From contig JBBRTB010000056.1 of NCBI GenBank assembly GCA_038244815.1, positions 1 to 8,440 on the forward strand: a DNA stretch of 8,440 nucleotides, read 5' to 3'. The stretch's first letter is position 1. Every line of letters starts with the position of its first letter. Under the pieces are notes generated by a model. The model was not told the origin of the DNA and made no database searches. It worked only from the letters and a program-made list of their open reading frames with translations. This document shows, piece after piece, positions 1 through 5,832 of the stretch. Source of the DNA: DASVHS01 sp038244815 (lineage in GTDB: Bacteria > Acidobacteriota > Thermoanaerobaculia > Gp7-AA8). The position numbers and the translations under genes are program-made.

Positions 1-57
1 AAGAGCTCTTTGCTGTCCATGCCACCAAGGATAATCGTCAGGACCGTGCGACGGACT

Positions 58-177
58 CGTTCGACCGACGCATAGCTGCCCCACGGGTGGAAGTGAATCG
101 GAGTCAAGCCGGTCGGGTGGCGGAGGGCTTGACCCCGATTCACTTCCACCCAATCCCATTCATGCGGCGGTCGAACG
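58..177. repeat. 120-bp imperfect palindrome with two stems
   Basis: Two nested inverted repeats are visible. The outer arms are 58-73 and 162-177, 16 bp with one mismatch (A68 opposite G167). The inner arms are 85-110 and 126-151, 26 bp with one mismatch (A102 opposite C134, which would be a U-G wobble in a minus-strand RNA). An 11/10-nt internal loop (74-84, 152-161) separates the stems, and a 15-nt G-rich apical loop spans 111-125. No T run follows on either strand, so an ordinary terminator is unlikely. The size and near-perfect arms fit a foldback or MITE-like insertion, the palindromic remnant of a mobile element end, or a structured RNA. I cannot assign a family. Confidence 0.75.
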
Positions 178-676
178 GCCACTTTGCCCCGTCAAGTCAC
201 CCACCTGAAGTAGCGAGGAGCCATTTTTTATATGTTCGTCGAAGGCGCGCCCGCCGATAATGCCGACGCGGTTGCGTGTGAGTTGCGTGTTGCGGACCTC
301 AGTCGTACGGCAATCGCGGCAGGGACGGAAATTCCGGTCGTTCGTGAAGCATCGTTTTCGAGCGACGACGATCCACCTTCTACATGTCCCGACCGACGTG
401 CGCTTTCGGCGATCCCTGCGCATGTTTGAGATGAATCTGTCTGAAGCGAATTTCGCAGTACGCATCATCGATGAGACCACGAATGTCGTGCTCGATGAGC
501 GGAGCGTAACGACGACGACCGGGGCTGTCGCGCCGGGCGGCTTTACGCCGGGTTTTGCGGAGCTGACGCAGTTCGTCAACCCAGGCCAGACCGCGCCCGT
601 ACGTGAGCATCACGAACAACGAATCGCAGCAAATCACACTCGTGACGCCACAATAGTGTCGCCGTACCGATGGCCG
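178..676. other. About 500 bp with no supported gene; possible decayed coding sequence
   Basis: This stretch appears lower in GC than the genes downstream and shows no recognisable protein family. Two short + strand frames are the best candidates. One is at 232-429 (65 codons), with a GAGGAG 11 nt before its ATG. The other is at 422-691 (89 codons from ATG 422), whose N-terminal half reads like an ordinary soluble protein but has no ribosome binding site. A minus-strand frame at 160-579 (139 codons) overlaps both and ends inside the palindrome at 58-177. None shows a known motif or a convincing third-position GC bias. Together they look more like degraded or non-coding accessory DNA than an intact gene. 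Confidence 0.4.
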
Positions 677-715
677 AAGGCCGCTACGTAGTGCGTGGCG
701 GCTTTCGTGTTTCTC
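677..715 (+). terminator. Candidate Rho-independent terminator hairpin
   Basis: The arms 677-688 and 694-705 form a 12-bp stem (two G-U pairs) closed by the 5-nt loop TAGTG. The stem is GC-rich at its centre and its 3' arm ends in TTT, followed by CGTGTTTCTC, which is only moderately T-rich. It would stop + strand transcription entering from the left about 90 bp before the aminotransferase gene. The poor T tract leaves a chance that it is just a stable hairpin. Confidence 0.4.
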
Positions 716-784
716 TGACGGCATCACAGCACACGCGTTCTTCCTCAACGAGACGAGCGTGGGGCGCACACCGGGGATCGCATC

Positions 785-790
785 CATAAT
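785..790 (+). promoter_or_regulatory. Possible -10 box (CATAAT) for a leaderless aminotransferase mRNA
   Basis: CATAAT differs from TATAAT at one position and ends 6 nt before the in-frame GTG at 797, so transcription from +7 would begin at that codon. No clear Shine-Dalgarno site is well placed for 791 or 797. No recognisable -35 box is seen 17 nt upstream. The same box-to-start spacing occurs in front of rmuC. Confidence 0.35.
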
Positions 791-1933
791 GTGCGCGTGA
801 ACAAGACCGCGATTCGCGCCCTCTTTCCCGTGACGCGGAACCTGGTGTACTTCAACCATGCGGCGGTCGGGCCGCTGTCGACGCGGGCGTACGACGCCAT
901 CGAGGCGCAGGCGCGCGACCAGCGCGAGCTCGGTGCGCTCCACTGGCGAGAGTGGTACGCCAAGTACGATCTGCTGCGACAGTCGGCGGCGCGCCTTCTG
1001 AACGCGCAGCCGGGCGAGATCGCCATTCTCAAGAACACCTCCGAGGGGCTCTCGTTCGTGGCCGAGGGGTTCCGGTGGAAGGGCGGCGAGAACGTCGTGA
1101 CCACCGACCTCGAGTTTCCGTCGAACGCCGTTCCGTGGAAGAGCCTGCAGCGCCGCGGCGTGGAGTTGCGCGTCGTGAAGAGCCGCGGCGGCGCGTACGA
1201 TATCGAGGACGTCGCCAAACTCATCGACGACAGGACGCGCATCGTGACCGTGTCGTCGGTGGCGTTCCACAACGGCTTCACCGCCGATCTCGAGGCCATC
1301 GGCGCACTCTGCGCGCAACGAGGCGCGCTCCTCTGCGTCGACGCCATCCAGAGCCTCGGCGTGCTGCCGATGGACGTCCGCCGCTCGAACATCGCCTTCC
1401 TCGCCGCGGACGGACACAAGTGGCTCTGCAGCGCGGAAGGGACGGCCATCTTCTTCGTGGCCGCGGAACATCGCGACAAGCTCCAGGTCCTCGAGAACGG
1501 CTGGACCAACATCGAGCGGCGCGGGAAGTTCCTCGATTGCCCGACCGACCTCATGCCCGACGCCCGCCGCTTCGAGGCCGGATCGCTGAACACGATCGGA
1601 GTGGCCGGCCTGCTCGCGGCCCTCGAGCTGCTGCACGAGGTCGGGATCGACGCGATCGCGGCCGAAGTGAAACGGATCGCTTCACTGCTGGCTTCGCGAC
1701 TCGAGGGCATCGGCTACCGCCTCGGTACGCCGCGTCCGATCCAATCGGGAATCGTCGCGGCGTTCCCGCCCGTCGTCGAGACCAACACGCTCCTCCGCCT
1801 GCACCGGCGGCTCGAGGAAAACGGCATCGTCTGCGCGCCGCGCGAGGGGATGCTGCGCTTTGCCCCGCACTTCTACAACGACGAGGGGGAGGTGGAGCGG
1901 GTGATCGAGGTTCTACAGACTGTGGAAATGTAG
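791..1933 (+). CDS. Aminotransferase class V / cysteine desulfurase-like PLP enzyme
   Basis: This is a fold-type I PLP enzyme of the class-V aminotransferase superfamily (CsdA/SufS, isopenicillin-N-epimerase-like), 380 residues and so about full length. Visible landmarks are NHAAVGPL (22-29), the cofactor-binding TSEG (83-86), DAIQSLG (184-190) with the pyridine-contacting Asp184, the Schiff-base lysine in DGHKW (Lys210), FEAGSLN (261-267), and a C-terminal RFAPHFYN (356-363) with a likely carboxylate-binding Arg. The mobile loop with the catalytic cysteine of true desulfurases (the RAGHHC type) is not evident. The nearest cysteine, Cys348, lies too close to RFAPHFYN. A desulfurase is therefore not assured, and an epimerase, lyase or aminotransferase is equally possible. 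The start is GTG at 791 or GTG at 797; I favour 797 if the mRNA is leaderless. The stop lies inside the palindrome at 1930-1986. It appears to be a single-gene unit. Confidence 0.85.
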   Translation: MRVNKTAIRALFPVTRNLVYFNHAAVGPLSTRAYDAIEAQARDQRELGALHWREWYAKYDLLRQSAARLLNAQPGEIAILKNTSEGLSFVAEGFRWKGGENVVTTDLEFPSNAVPWKSLQRRGVELRVVKSRGGAYDIEDVAKLIDDRTRIVTVSSVAFHNGFTADLEAIGALCAQRGALLCVDAIQSLGVLPMDVRRSNIAFLAADGHKWLCSAEGTAIFFVAAEHRDKLQVLENGWTNIERRGKFLDCPTDLMPDARRFEAGSLNTIGVAGLLAALELLHEVGIDAIAAEVKRIASLLASRLEGIGYRLGTPRPIQSGIVAAFPPVVETNTLLRLHRRLEENGIVCAPREGMLRFAPHFYNDEGEVERVIEVLQTVEM

Positions 1934-1986
1934 ATGCCGGCTTCAGCCGGCACTCCCGACCAGTGCCGGCTGAAGCCGGCACCTAC
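1930..1986. repeat. REP-like double palindrome between aminotransferase and rmuC
   Basis: The arms 1930-1954 and 1962-1986 are 25-nt inverted repeats with one mismatch (A1934 opposite C1982) around the 7-nt spacer CCCGACC. Each arm is itself a hairpin: TGCCGGC, loop TTCA, GCCGGCA, and the complement in the second arm. The DNA can therefore form one 25-bp stem or two short tandem hairpins, the architecture of paired REP/BIME-type elements. The element covers the aminotransferase stop codon (1931-1933). No T run follows, so if it affects transcription it is not a classic intrinsic terminator. I expect related copies elsewhere in the genome. Confidence 0.75.
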
Positions 1987-2005
1987 ATCTACACTCCTCT
2001 CGTCG

Positions 2006-2011
2006 TAAAAT
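2006..2011 (+). promoter_or_regulatory. Possible -10 box (TAAAAT) for a leaderless rmuC mRNA
   Basis: TAAAAT ends 6 nt before the rmuC ATG at 2018, placing the expected transcription start at or next to the start codon. No Shine-Dalgarno sequence precedes the ATG and no good -35 is seen. This AT-rich patch stands out from GC-rich surroundings. Confidence 0.4.
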
Positions 2012-2017
2012 ATCTTC

Positions 2018-3361
2018 ATGCTGATCGTCATGGTGGTGGTGGCTGCGCTTCTGATCGGAATCGCGGCGGGGTGGATGGGAGCGATCGCACGTCATTCCCC
2101 CTCCGCGCAACGGGCCCTCGTCGAAGCGGAGGCGGCGCGCCGGGAGCGCGAGCGCATCGCCGCGGAGCTGTCCATCGCGCGCGCCGAGGTCGCCAACGCG
2201 CAGCGGGCACGAGCCATCGCGGAGACGCGGGCGGCCGACGTCGAGCAGCTCATGGCGAATCACGAGCAGCTCAAGAAGCAGATGGAGGAGACGTTCTCGG
2301 CGTCTGCGCAGCACGCGCTGCAGCTCGTCGGCGAGTCGCTCGTCCAGATGAACAAGCAGCAGGTCGACGGATCGCTGGATACGAAGAAGGCGGAGATCGA
2401 CGGCCTGCTCAAGCCGCTGCGCGAGATGGTCGACAACTATCGCGGCGAGCTGATCAAGTCCGAGCAGATGCGCAGCGAGTCGTACGGCGGACTGCAGGAG
2501 CAGATCCGCACGCTGCTCAGCGCGCAGGAGTCGGCCCAGCGCGAGGCCTCGCGCCTCGCCAACGTCCTGCAGTCGCCGACCACGCGCGGCTCGTGGGGCG
2601 AGATCACGCTGCGCCGCTGCGTCGAGCTGGCCGGCATGACCGAGTACTGCGACTTCTTCATCCAGGAGACCATCGAAGGAGAGGACGGGCGGCGCCTGCG
2701 GCCGGACATGCTGGTGCGCCTGCCGAACAAGCGCGTCATCGCCATCGACTCCAAAGCGCCGCTCGGCGATTACACCGCCGCGGCGCAGACCGCCGACGAG
2801 GAGCAGCGCAAGTCGCTGCTGGCGTCGCACGCCAGGAACATCCGCCGTCACGTCGATGCGCTCAGCCGCAAGGAGTACCAGAACGCGGTGGACGGCAGTC
2901 TCGATTTGGTTGTGCTCTTCGTCCCCGGCGAGCAGTTCCTGCCGAACGACGGCCAGCTGTTCGAATACGCGGCGCAGCGCAAGGTCTACGTCGCTTCGCC
3001 GACGGTCCTCATTCCGCTGCTCCGCGCCGTCGACGCGGGATGGCGGGCCGAGAGGACCGAGGAGAACGCCAAGAAGATGCACGACGCCGGCGTCGATCTC
3101 TTCAACCGCTTCGTGAAAGTGATGGAGTACATCTCCCGCATCGGCTCGGCGCTGCAGTCGACGGTCGAGAAGTACAACGACGCCATCCGTTCGATCGACG
3201 CCCGCCTCTGGCCGAAAGCGGAGGAGATGCAGCGCATGGCCGGCAGCGGCAAGGATCTGGCCTCGCTCGACCAGATCGAAGCCGTCCCGCTGCAGTCGTC
3301 GAGACTCCGCCTGACCATGCAGTCGGACGAGGACGGCGTGGTCGTGCCGATGGATCGGTGA
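2018..3361 (+). CDS. rmuC: RmuC-family DNA recombination protein
   Basis: RmuC proteins are predicted PD-(D/E)XK-fold nucleases linked to limiting inversions and rearrangements at repeats. The 447-residue product is of usual length. It has an N-terminal membrane anchor (about 2-22, MLIVMVVVAALLIG...) and an Ala/Glu/Arg-rich coiled coil (about 30-115). The RmuC domain follows, with the hallmarks RGSWGE (190-195), LAGM (204-207), the nuclease-core IDSKAPLGDY (243-252, with Asp244 and Lys246), VVLFVPGEQF (298-307) and a C-terminal helical stretch. The domain is expected to face the cytoplasm. The ATG at 2018 is chosen because it begins the hydrophobic anchor and follows a TAAAAT box. The gene ends 27 nt before the small ORF that precedes trpG, in the same frame. 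Its position where trpE often sits looks incidental. Confidence 0.93.
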   Translation: MLIVMVVVAALLIGIAAGWMGAIARHSPSAQRALVEAEAARRERERIAAELSIARAEVANAQRARAIAETRAADVEQLMANHEQLKKQMEETFSASAQHALQLVGESLVQMNKQQVDGSLDTKKAEIDGLLKPLREMVDNYRGELIKSEQMRSESYGGLQEQIRTLLSAQESAQREASRLANVLQSPTTRGSWGEITLRRCVELAGMTEYCDFFIQETIEGEDGRRLRPDMLVRLPNKRVIAIDSKAPLGDYTAAAQTADEEQRKSLLASHARNIRRHVDALSRKEYQNAVDGSLDLVVLFVPGEQFLPNDGQLFEYAAQRKVYVASPTVLIPLLRAVDAGWRAERTEENAKKMHDAGVDLFNRFVKVMEYISRIGSALQSTVEKYNDAIRSIDARLWPKAEEMQRMAGSGKDLASLDQIEAVPLQSSRLRLTMQSDEDGVVVPMDR

Positions 3362-3370
3362 GCCGGGCTG

Positions 3371-3379
3371 TGCTATTCT
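3371..3379 (+). promoter_or_regulatory. Candidate extended -10 promoter of the trp operon
   Basis: TGC TATTCT matches an extended -10 (TGN plus a TATAAT-like hexamer). A weak -35-like TGGATC lies at 3351-3356 with a 17-nt spacer, inside the end of rmuC. Transcription would start near 3386, about 3 nt before the ATG at 3389, giving a nearly leaderless message. It is the only plausible promoter in the roughly 100 bp between rmuC and trpG. Read-through from rmuC is the alternative source of trp mRNA. Confidence 0.4.
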
Positions 3380-3388
3380 CGATTGGCC

Positions 3389-3457
3389 ATGACAACCTCA
3401 CTCTTGGAGAACGAGTCGTCGATCGCTGCCGACTCGCGTCTTTGGCTCGGCCGATAG
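3389..3457 (+). CDS. 22-codon leader ORF upstream of trpG with one Trp codon
   Basis: The ORF begins with ATG directly after the candidate promoter, encodes MTTSLLENES followed by SIAADSRLWLGR, and stops at TAG 3455-3457. It has no Shine-Dalgarno site, fitting a leaderless start. Its single Trp codon (TGG 3443-3445) lies four codons before the stop, whereas TrpG, TrpD and TrpA contain no Trp at all. It lacks the tandem Trp codons of classical trp leader peptides. It may be a regulatory leader peptide, or the real N-terminus of TrpG joined by a +1 shift, in which case the product would be 212 residues. A sequencing indel splitting one gene would look the same. It continues the rmuC frame nine codons after the rmuC stop. 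Confidence 0.4.
   Translation: MTTSLLENESSIAADSRLWLGR
3440..3446 (+). promoter_or_regulatory. Putative +1 frameshift site CTT TGG C
   Basis: In the frame of the leader ORF the bases read CTT TGG C, identical to the bacterial prfB +1 slippage site CTT TGA C except that the stop is replaced by the Trp codon. Slippage of peptidyl-tRNA-Leu from CTT to TTT would put GGC (3444) in the A site and enter the trpG frame, adding GSADRP before the conserved start. No internal Shine-Dalgarno-like sequence lies upstream, unlike in prfB, so any stimulation would have to come from slow decoding of TGG and the hairpin at 3448-3461. This is inference from sequence only. Confidence 0.3.
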
Positions 3458-3461
3458 GCCG
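3448..3461 (+). promoter_or_regulatory. Short GC hairpin just before trpG
   Basis: CGGCC (3448-3452), loop GATA and GGCCG (3457-3461) form a perfect 5-bp all-GC hairpin. It starts two bases after the leader Trp codon, holds the leader stop codon in its loop and 3' arm, and ends directly before CTG 3462. A ribosome paused at the Trp codon would melt it. No U run follows, so it is not an intrinsic terminator; control of initiation or stimulation of frameshifting is more plausible. Confidence 0.4.
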
Positions 3462-4028
3462 CTGATCGTCGTAGACAACTACGACTCCTTCACCTACAAC
3501 CTGGTCCAGCAGATCGAGCGGCTCGACGGCCGCGCGGTCGAAGTCGTGCGCAACGACGCGTTCGATCCGGCCGCTCTGATGGCGCGGCGCCCGCGGGCCA
3601 TCGTCATCTCGCCCGGTCCCGGCATCCCGTCGCGCGCCGGCTGCATCCTTGATCTCATCCGCCTCGACGACGCCATCCCTCTCCTCGGCGTCTGCCTCGG
3701 GCACCAGGCCATCGCCGAGGCGTTCGGCGCGCGCGTGGTGCGGGGCAGCGTTCCCGTGCACGGCAAGGTGACCACCGTGCGGCATCGCGGCGAGCGGCTC
3801 TTCGCGCACTGCCCCGATCCGATGGAGAGCGCGCGCTACCACTCACTCGTCGTGGAGCGGGAATCGCTGCCGCACTTCTTCAGCGTCGACGCGGAAACTG
3901 AGGATGGGGTGATCATGGCCATCTCGCACAAGGAGCGGCCGCTCTTTGGGATCCAGTTTCATCCCGAGTCGTTCGGGACCGCCGGCGGCGACCTGCTCGT
4001 CCGCAATTTTCTGGAGGTGACGCGATGA
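3462..4028 (+). CDS. trpG: Anthranilate synthase glutamine amidotransferase subunit
   Basis: This class-I glutamine amidotransferase supplies ammonia to TrpE to convert chorismate to anthranilate, and it may also serve aminodeoxychorismate synthase as PabA. Counting from CTG 3462 it has 188 residues. DNYDSFTYN is at 5-13, SPGPGIP at 50-56 and GVCLGHQ at 76-82 with nucleophile Cys78. HGK is at 100-102, and FHPES at 166-170 carries His167 and Glu169 of the triad. The protein contains no Trp. No ATG, GTG or TTG exists in frame upstream of the conserved N-terminus back to the stop at 3390-3392. The GTG at 3546 would delete the conserved start. Translation must begin at CTG 3462, arise by +1 frameshift from ATG 3389, or the sequence has an indel. 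It overlaps trpD by 4 nt. No trpE partner is present in the window. Confidence 0.9.
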   Translation: MIVVDNYDSFTYNLVQQIERLDGRAVEVVRNDAFDPAALMARRPRAIVISPGPGIPSRAGCILDLIRLDDAIPLLGVCLGHQAIAEAFGARVVRGSVPVHGKVTTVRHRGERLFAHCPDPMESARYHSLVVERESLPHFFSVDAETEDGVIMAISHKERPLFGIQFHPESFGTAGGDLLVRNFLEVTR

Positions 4029-5044
4029 TCGCCGCCGCGATCCGCAGGGCCGTCGGGGGAGAGCACCTCGACCGCCAATCGATGTACGAGGTGTTCTGTC
4101 ACGTCATGGACGGGAACGCCACCGACGTGCAGAAGAGCGCATTTCTCGTGGCCCTGCGCATGAAGGGGGAGACCGTCGACGAGATCACCGGCGCGGCCAT
4201 GGCTATGCGCGAGCGCGTGACGCCGCTCGACGTCGACCGCAGCAATCTCGTCGACACGTGTGGCACCGGCGGCGACGGCCGGGGCACGTTCAACATCTCC
4301 ACGGTGGCGGCGATCGTGGCCGCCGCGGCAGGGGCGCAGGTGGCCAAGCATGGCAACCGCGCGGTCTCTTCGTTGTGCGGCAGCGCGGACGTGCTCTCCG
4401 AGCTCGGCGTGAACATCGACCTCGATGCGCCGCGCATGTCGCAGATCCTGCGGCGCACGGGCATCTCGTTTCTCTTCGCGCCGAAGCTGCATCCGGCCAT
4501 GAGCGCGGTGGCCGCGGTCCGCCGCGAGCTCGGCGTGCGCACGATCTTCAACGTCCTCGGACCGCTGACGAATCCGGCCTTCGCGCGGCGGCAGGTTCTG
4601 GGCGTCTACAACGACAACCTCGTCGAGACCGTGGCCAACGTGCTGCTGGCCCTGGGCGCCGATCACGCCATGGTCGTGCACAGCCGCGACGGCCTCGATG
4701 AGCTCTCCGTCTCCGCGCCGACACATGTCTGCGAAGTGCGCGACGGCACAGTGCGCTCATACGAGCTCCGGCCCGAGGATAGCGGTGTGGGCGGGCACGC
4801 GCTCGAAGCGATGGCGGGCGGCGACGCGAAGACGAACGCCGCCATTGCCCGATCGGTTCTCGAGGGCGCGAGCGGTGCGGCGCAGGAAGTGGTCGTGCTC
4901 AATGCCGGCGCGGCGTTGTACGTCGCCGGCGCGGCCGCTTCTGTTCGCGAAGGCGTGGCACTGGCGCGCCAGGCCATCGTGAGCGGACGCGCGGCCGCAA
5001 AACTCGAGGAGCTCGTCCGGGCGTCGCAGGGCGGAAACGCGTGA
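4025..5044 (+). CDS. trpD: Anthranilate phosphoribosyltransferase
   Basis: TrpD transfers the phosphoribosyl group of PRPP to anthranilate, the second step of the pathway. The 339 residues match the normal length of the unfused enzyme. Signature motifs are present: the PRPP-binding loop CGTGGDG (79-85) followed by TFNIST (88-93), KHGNRAVSS (108-116), the NVLGPLTNP segment (176-184), and DGLDELS (222-228) with the acidic Mg-binding pair. The start ATG overlaps the trpG stop as ATGA, and a strong GGAGG (4013-4017) sits 7 nt upstream. The gene thus has its own ribosome binding site as well as likely coupling. No Trp residue occurs in it. Its own stop overlaps the trpC start as GTGA. Confidence 0.97.
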   Translation: MIAAAIRRAVGGEHLDRQSMYEVFCHVMDGNATDVQKSAFLVALRMKGETVDEITGAAMAMRERVTPLDVDRSNLVDTCGTGGDGRGTFNISTVAAIVAAAAGAQVAKHGNRAVSSLCGSADVLSELGVNIDLDAPRMSQILRRTGISFLFAPKLHPAMSAVAAVRRELGVRTIFNVLGPLTNPAFARRQVLGVYNDNLVETVANVLLALGADHAMVVHSRDGLDELSVSAPTHVCEVRDGTVRSYELRPEDSGVGGHALEAMAGGDAKTNAAIARSVLEGASGAAQEVVVLNAGAALYVAGAAASVREGVALARQAIVSGRAAAKLEELVRASQGGNA

Positions 5045-5832
5045 GCGGTGTTCTCGCCGAGATCGTGCGGCGCACCAGGGAGCGGCTGCGCGACGAGCCG
5101 ATCGACGTCGAGGACGTGCGCCGCGCGGCGACCGAGGTGTCGCGCGGCCGGAAGCCGCATGCGTTCGCGGCCGCGCTGCGCGGCAGCGGCGTCAACATCA
5201 TCGCCGAGATCAAGGCGGCCTCGCCCTCGGCGGGATCGATCGTCGAGAACCCCGACGTCGAAGCGATTGCCGCCGAGTATGCGCGCGGCGGCGCGGCGGC
5301 CATCTCCATCGTCGTTGAGCCGGAGTTCTTCCGCGGCTCGCGCCAGTGGCTCGGCCGCGCGTCGCATGCCTCGGGGCTTCCGGTCATCATGAAAGACTTC
5401 GTCGTCGAAGCGTCGCAGGTGATGGCGGGCGTGGCGGCACGCGCCGACGCGGTGCTGCTGCTGGCGTCGTTGCTCGACGCAAAGGAGATCGCCGCTTTCA
5501 TCGCCCTGCTCGATCGGTTCGGCTGCGACGCGCTCGTGGAGGTGCACGACCGGGACGAGTTGAAGCGCGCCGTCGAAGGAGGCGCGCGCATCATCGGCGT
5601 CAACAATCGCGACCTGCGCACGTTCAAGGTGGATCTGGCGACGTCCGAGAAGCTGGCCAGCGAGATCCCGGCCGGCTCCATCAAGGTGGCCGAGAGCGGG
5701 ATCGGGTCGCACGCCGACATCGAGCGGCTGCGCGCGGCGGGATTCGACGCCTTTCTGGTCGGTGAGTCGCTGTTGCGTCAGAATGACCGCTCCGCGGCAG
5801 TGCGGAGATTGCGCGGCGAAGGAGAGAGATGA
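5041..5832 (+). CDS. trpC: Indole-3-glycerol-phosphate synthase
   Basis: TrpC cyclises CdRP to indole-3-glycerol phosphate. The 263-residue single-domain enzyme is not fused to TrpF. Active-site residues of the (beta/alpha)8 barrel are all visible: Glu56 and Lys58 in IIAEIKAASPS, Lys118 in IMKDF, Glu167 in VEVHD, Asn188 and Asn189 in GVNNRDL, Glu218-Ser219 in AESGI, and the phosphate-binding FLVGESLL (238-245). A small oddity is VVEPEFFRGS (91-100), where homologues usually have an LT pair before the E/D. The start is GTG, overlapping the trpD stop by 4 nt, with only a weak GGCGGA upstream, so translational coupling is likely. Its stop overlaps trpF as ATGA. Confidence 0.97.
   Translation: MSGVLAEIVRRTRERLRDEPIDVEDVRRAATEVSRGRKPHAFAAALRGSGVNIIAEIKAASPSAGSIVENPDVEAIAAEYARGGAAAISIVVEPEFFRGSRQWLGRASHASGLPVIMKDFVVEASQVMAGVAARADAVLLLASLLDAKEIAAFIALLDRFGCDALVEVHDRDELKRAVEGGARIIGVNNRDLRTFKVDLATSEKLASEIPAGSIKVAESGIGSHADIERLRAAGFDAFLVGESLLRQNDRSAAVRRLRGEGER

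Noticed and set aside
1..20. ATG on the minus strand (20 to 18) reading MDSKEL out of the left edge of the window
   Set aside because: Only six codons are visible, with a weak GGTGG upstream, so a gene start cannot be distinguished from chance. The palindrome AAGAGCTCTT at 1-10 is likewise too short to interpret.
160..579. 139-codon minus-strand ORF ending within the 58-177 palindrome
   Set aside because: No recognisable motif or ribosome binding site, composition rich in Arg and Thr, and it overlaps equally weak + strand frames. It could be a decayed gene, but there is not enough to call it.
380..1636. Long minus-strand open frames opposite the aminotransferase, and similar ones at 1943-3082 and elsewhere
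   Set aside because: They are antisense shadows of real genes, with repetitive Arg/His/Leu composition and no family motif.
3452..3458. CGA TAG G at the end of the leader ORF as the +1 frameshift site
   Set aside because: It would also join the frames and give the same 212-residue length, but CGA TAG G offers poor re-pairing after a +1 slip compared with CTT TGG C, which matches a known slippery heptamer.
952..3465. An 837-codon + strand open frame spanning the aminotransferase and rmuC genes
   Set aside because: It is very Arg/Pro/Ala-rich without any domain and lies in the shadow frame of two well-supported genes. Long spurious frames are common in GC-rich DNA.
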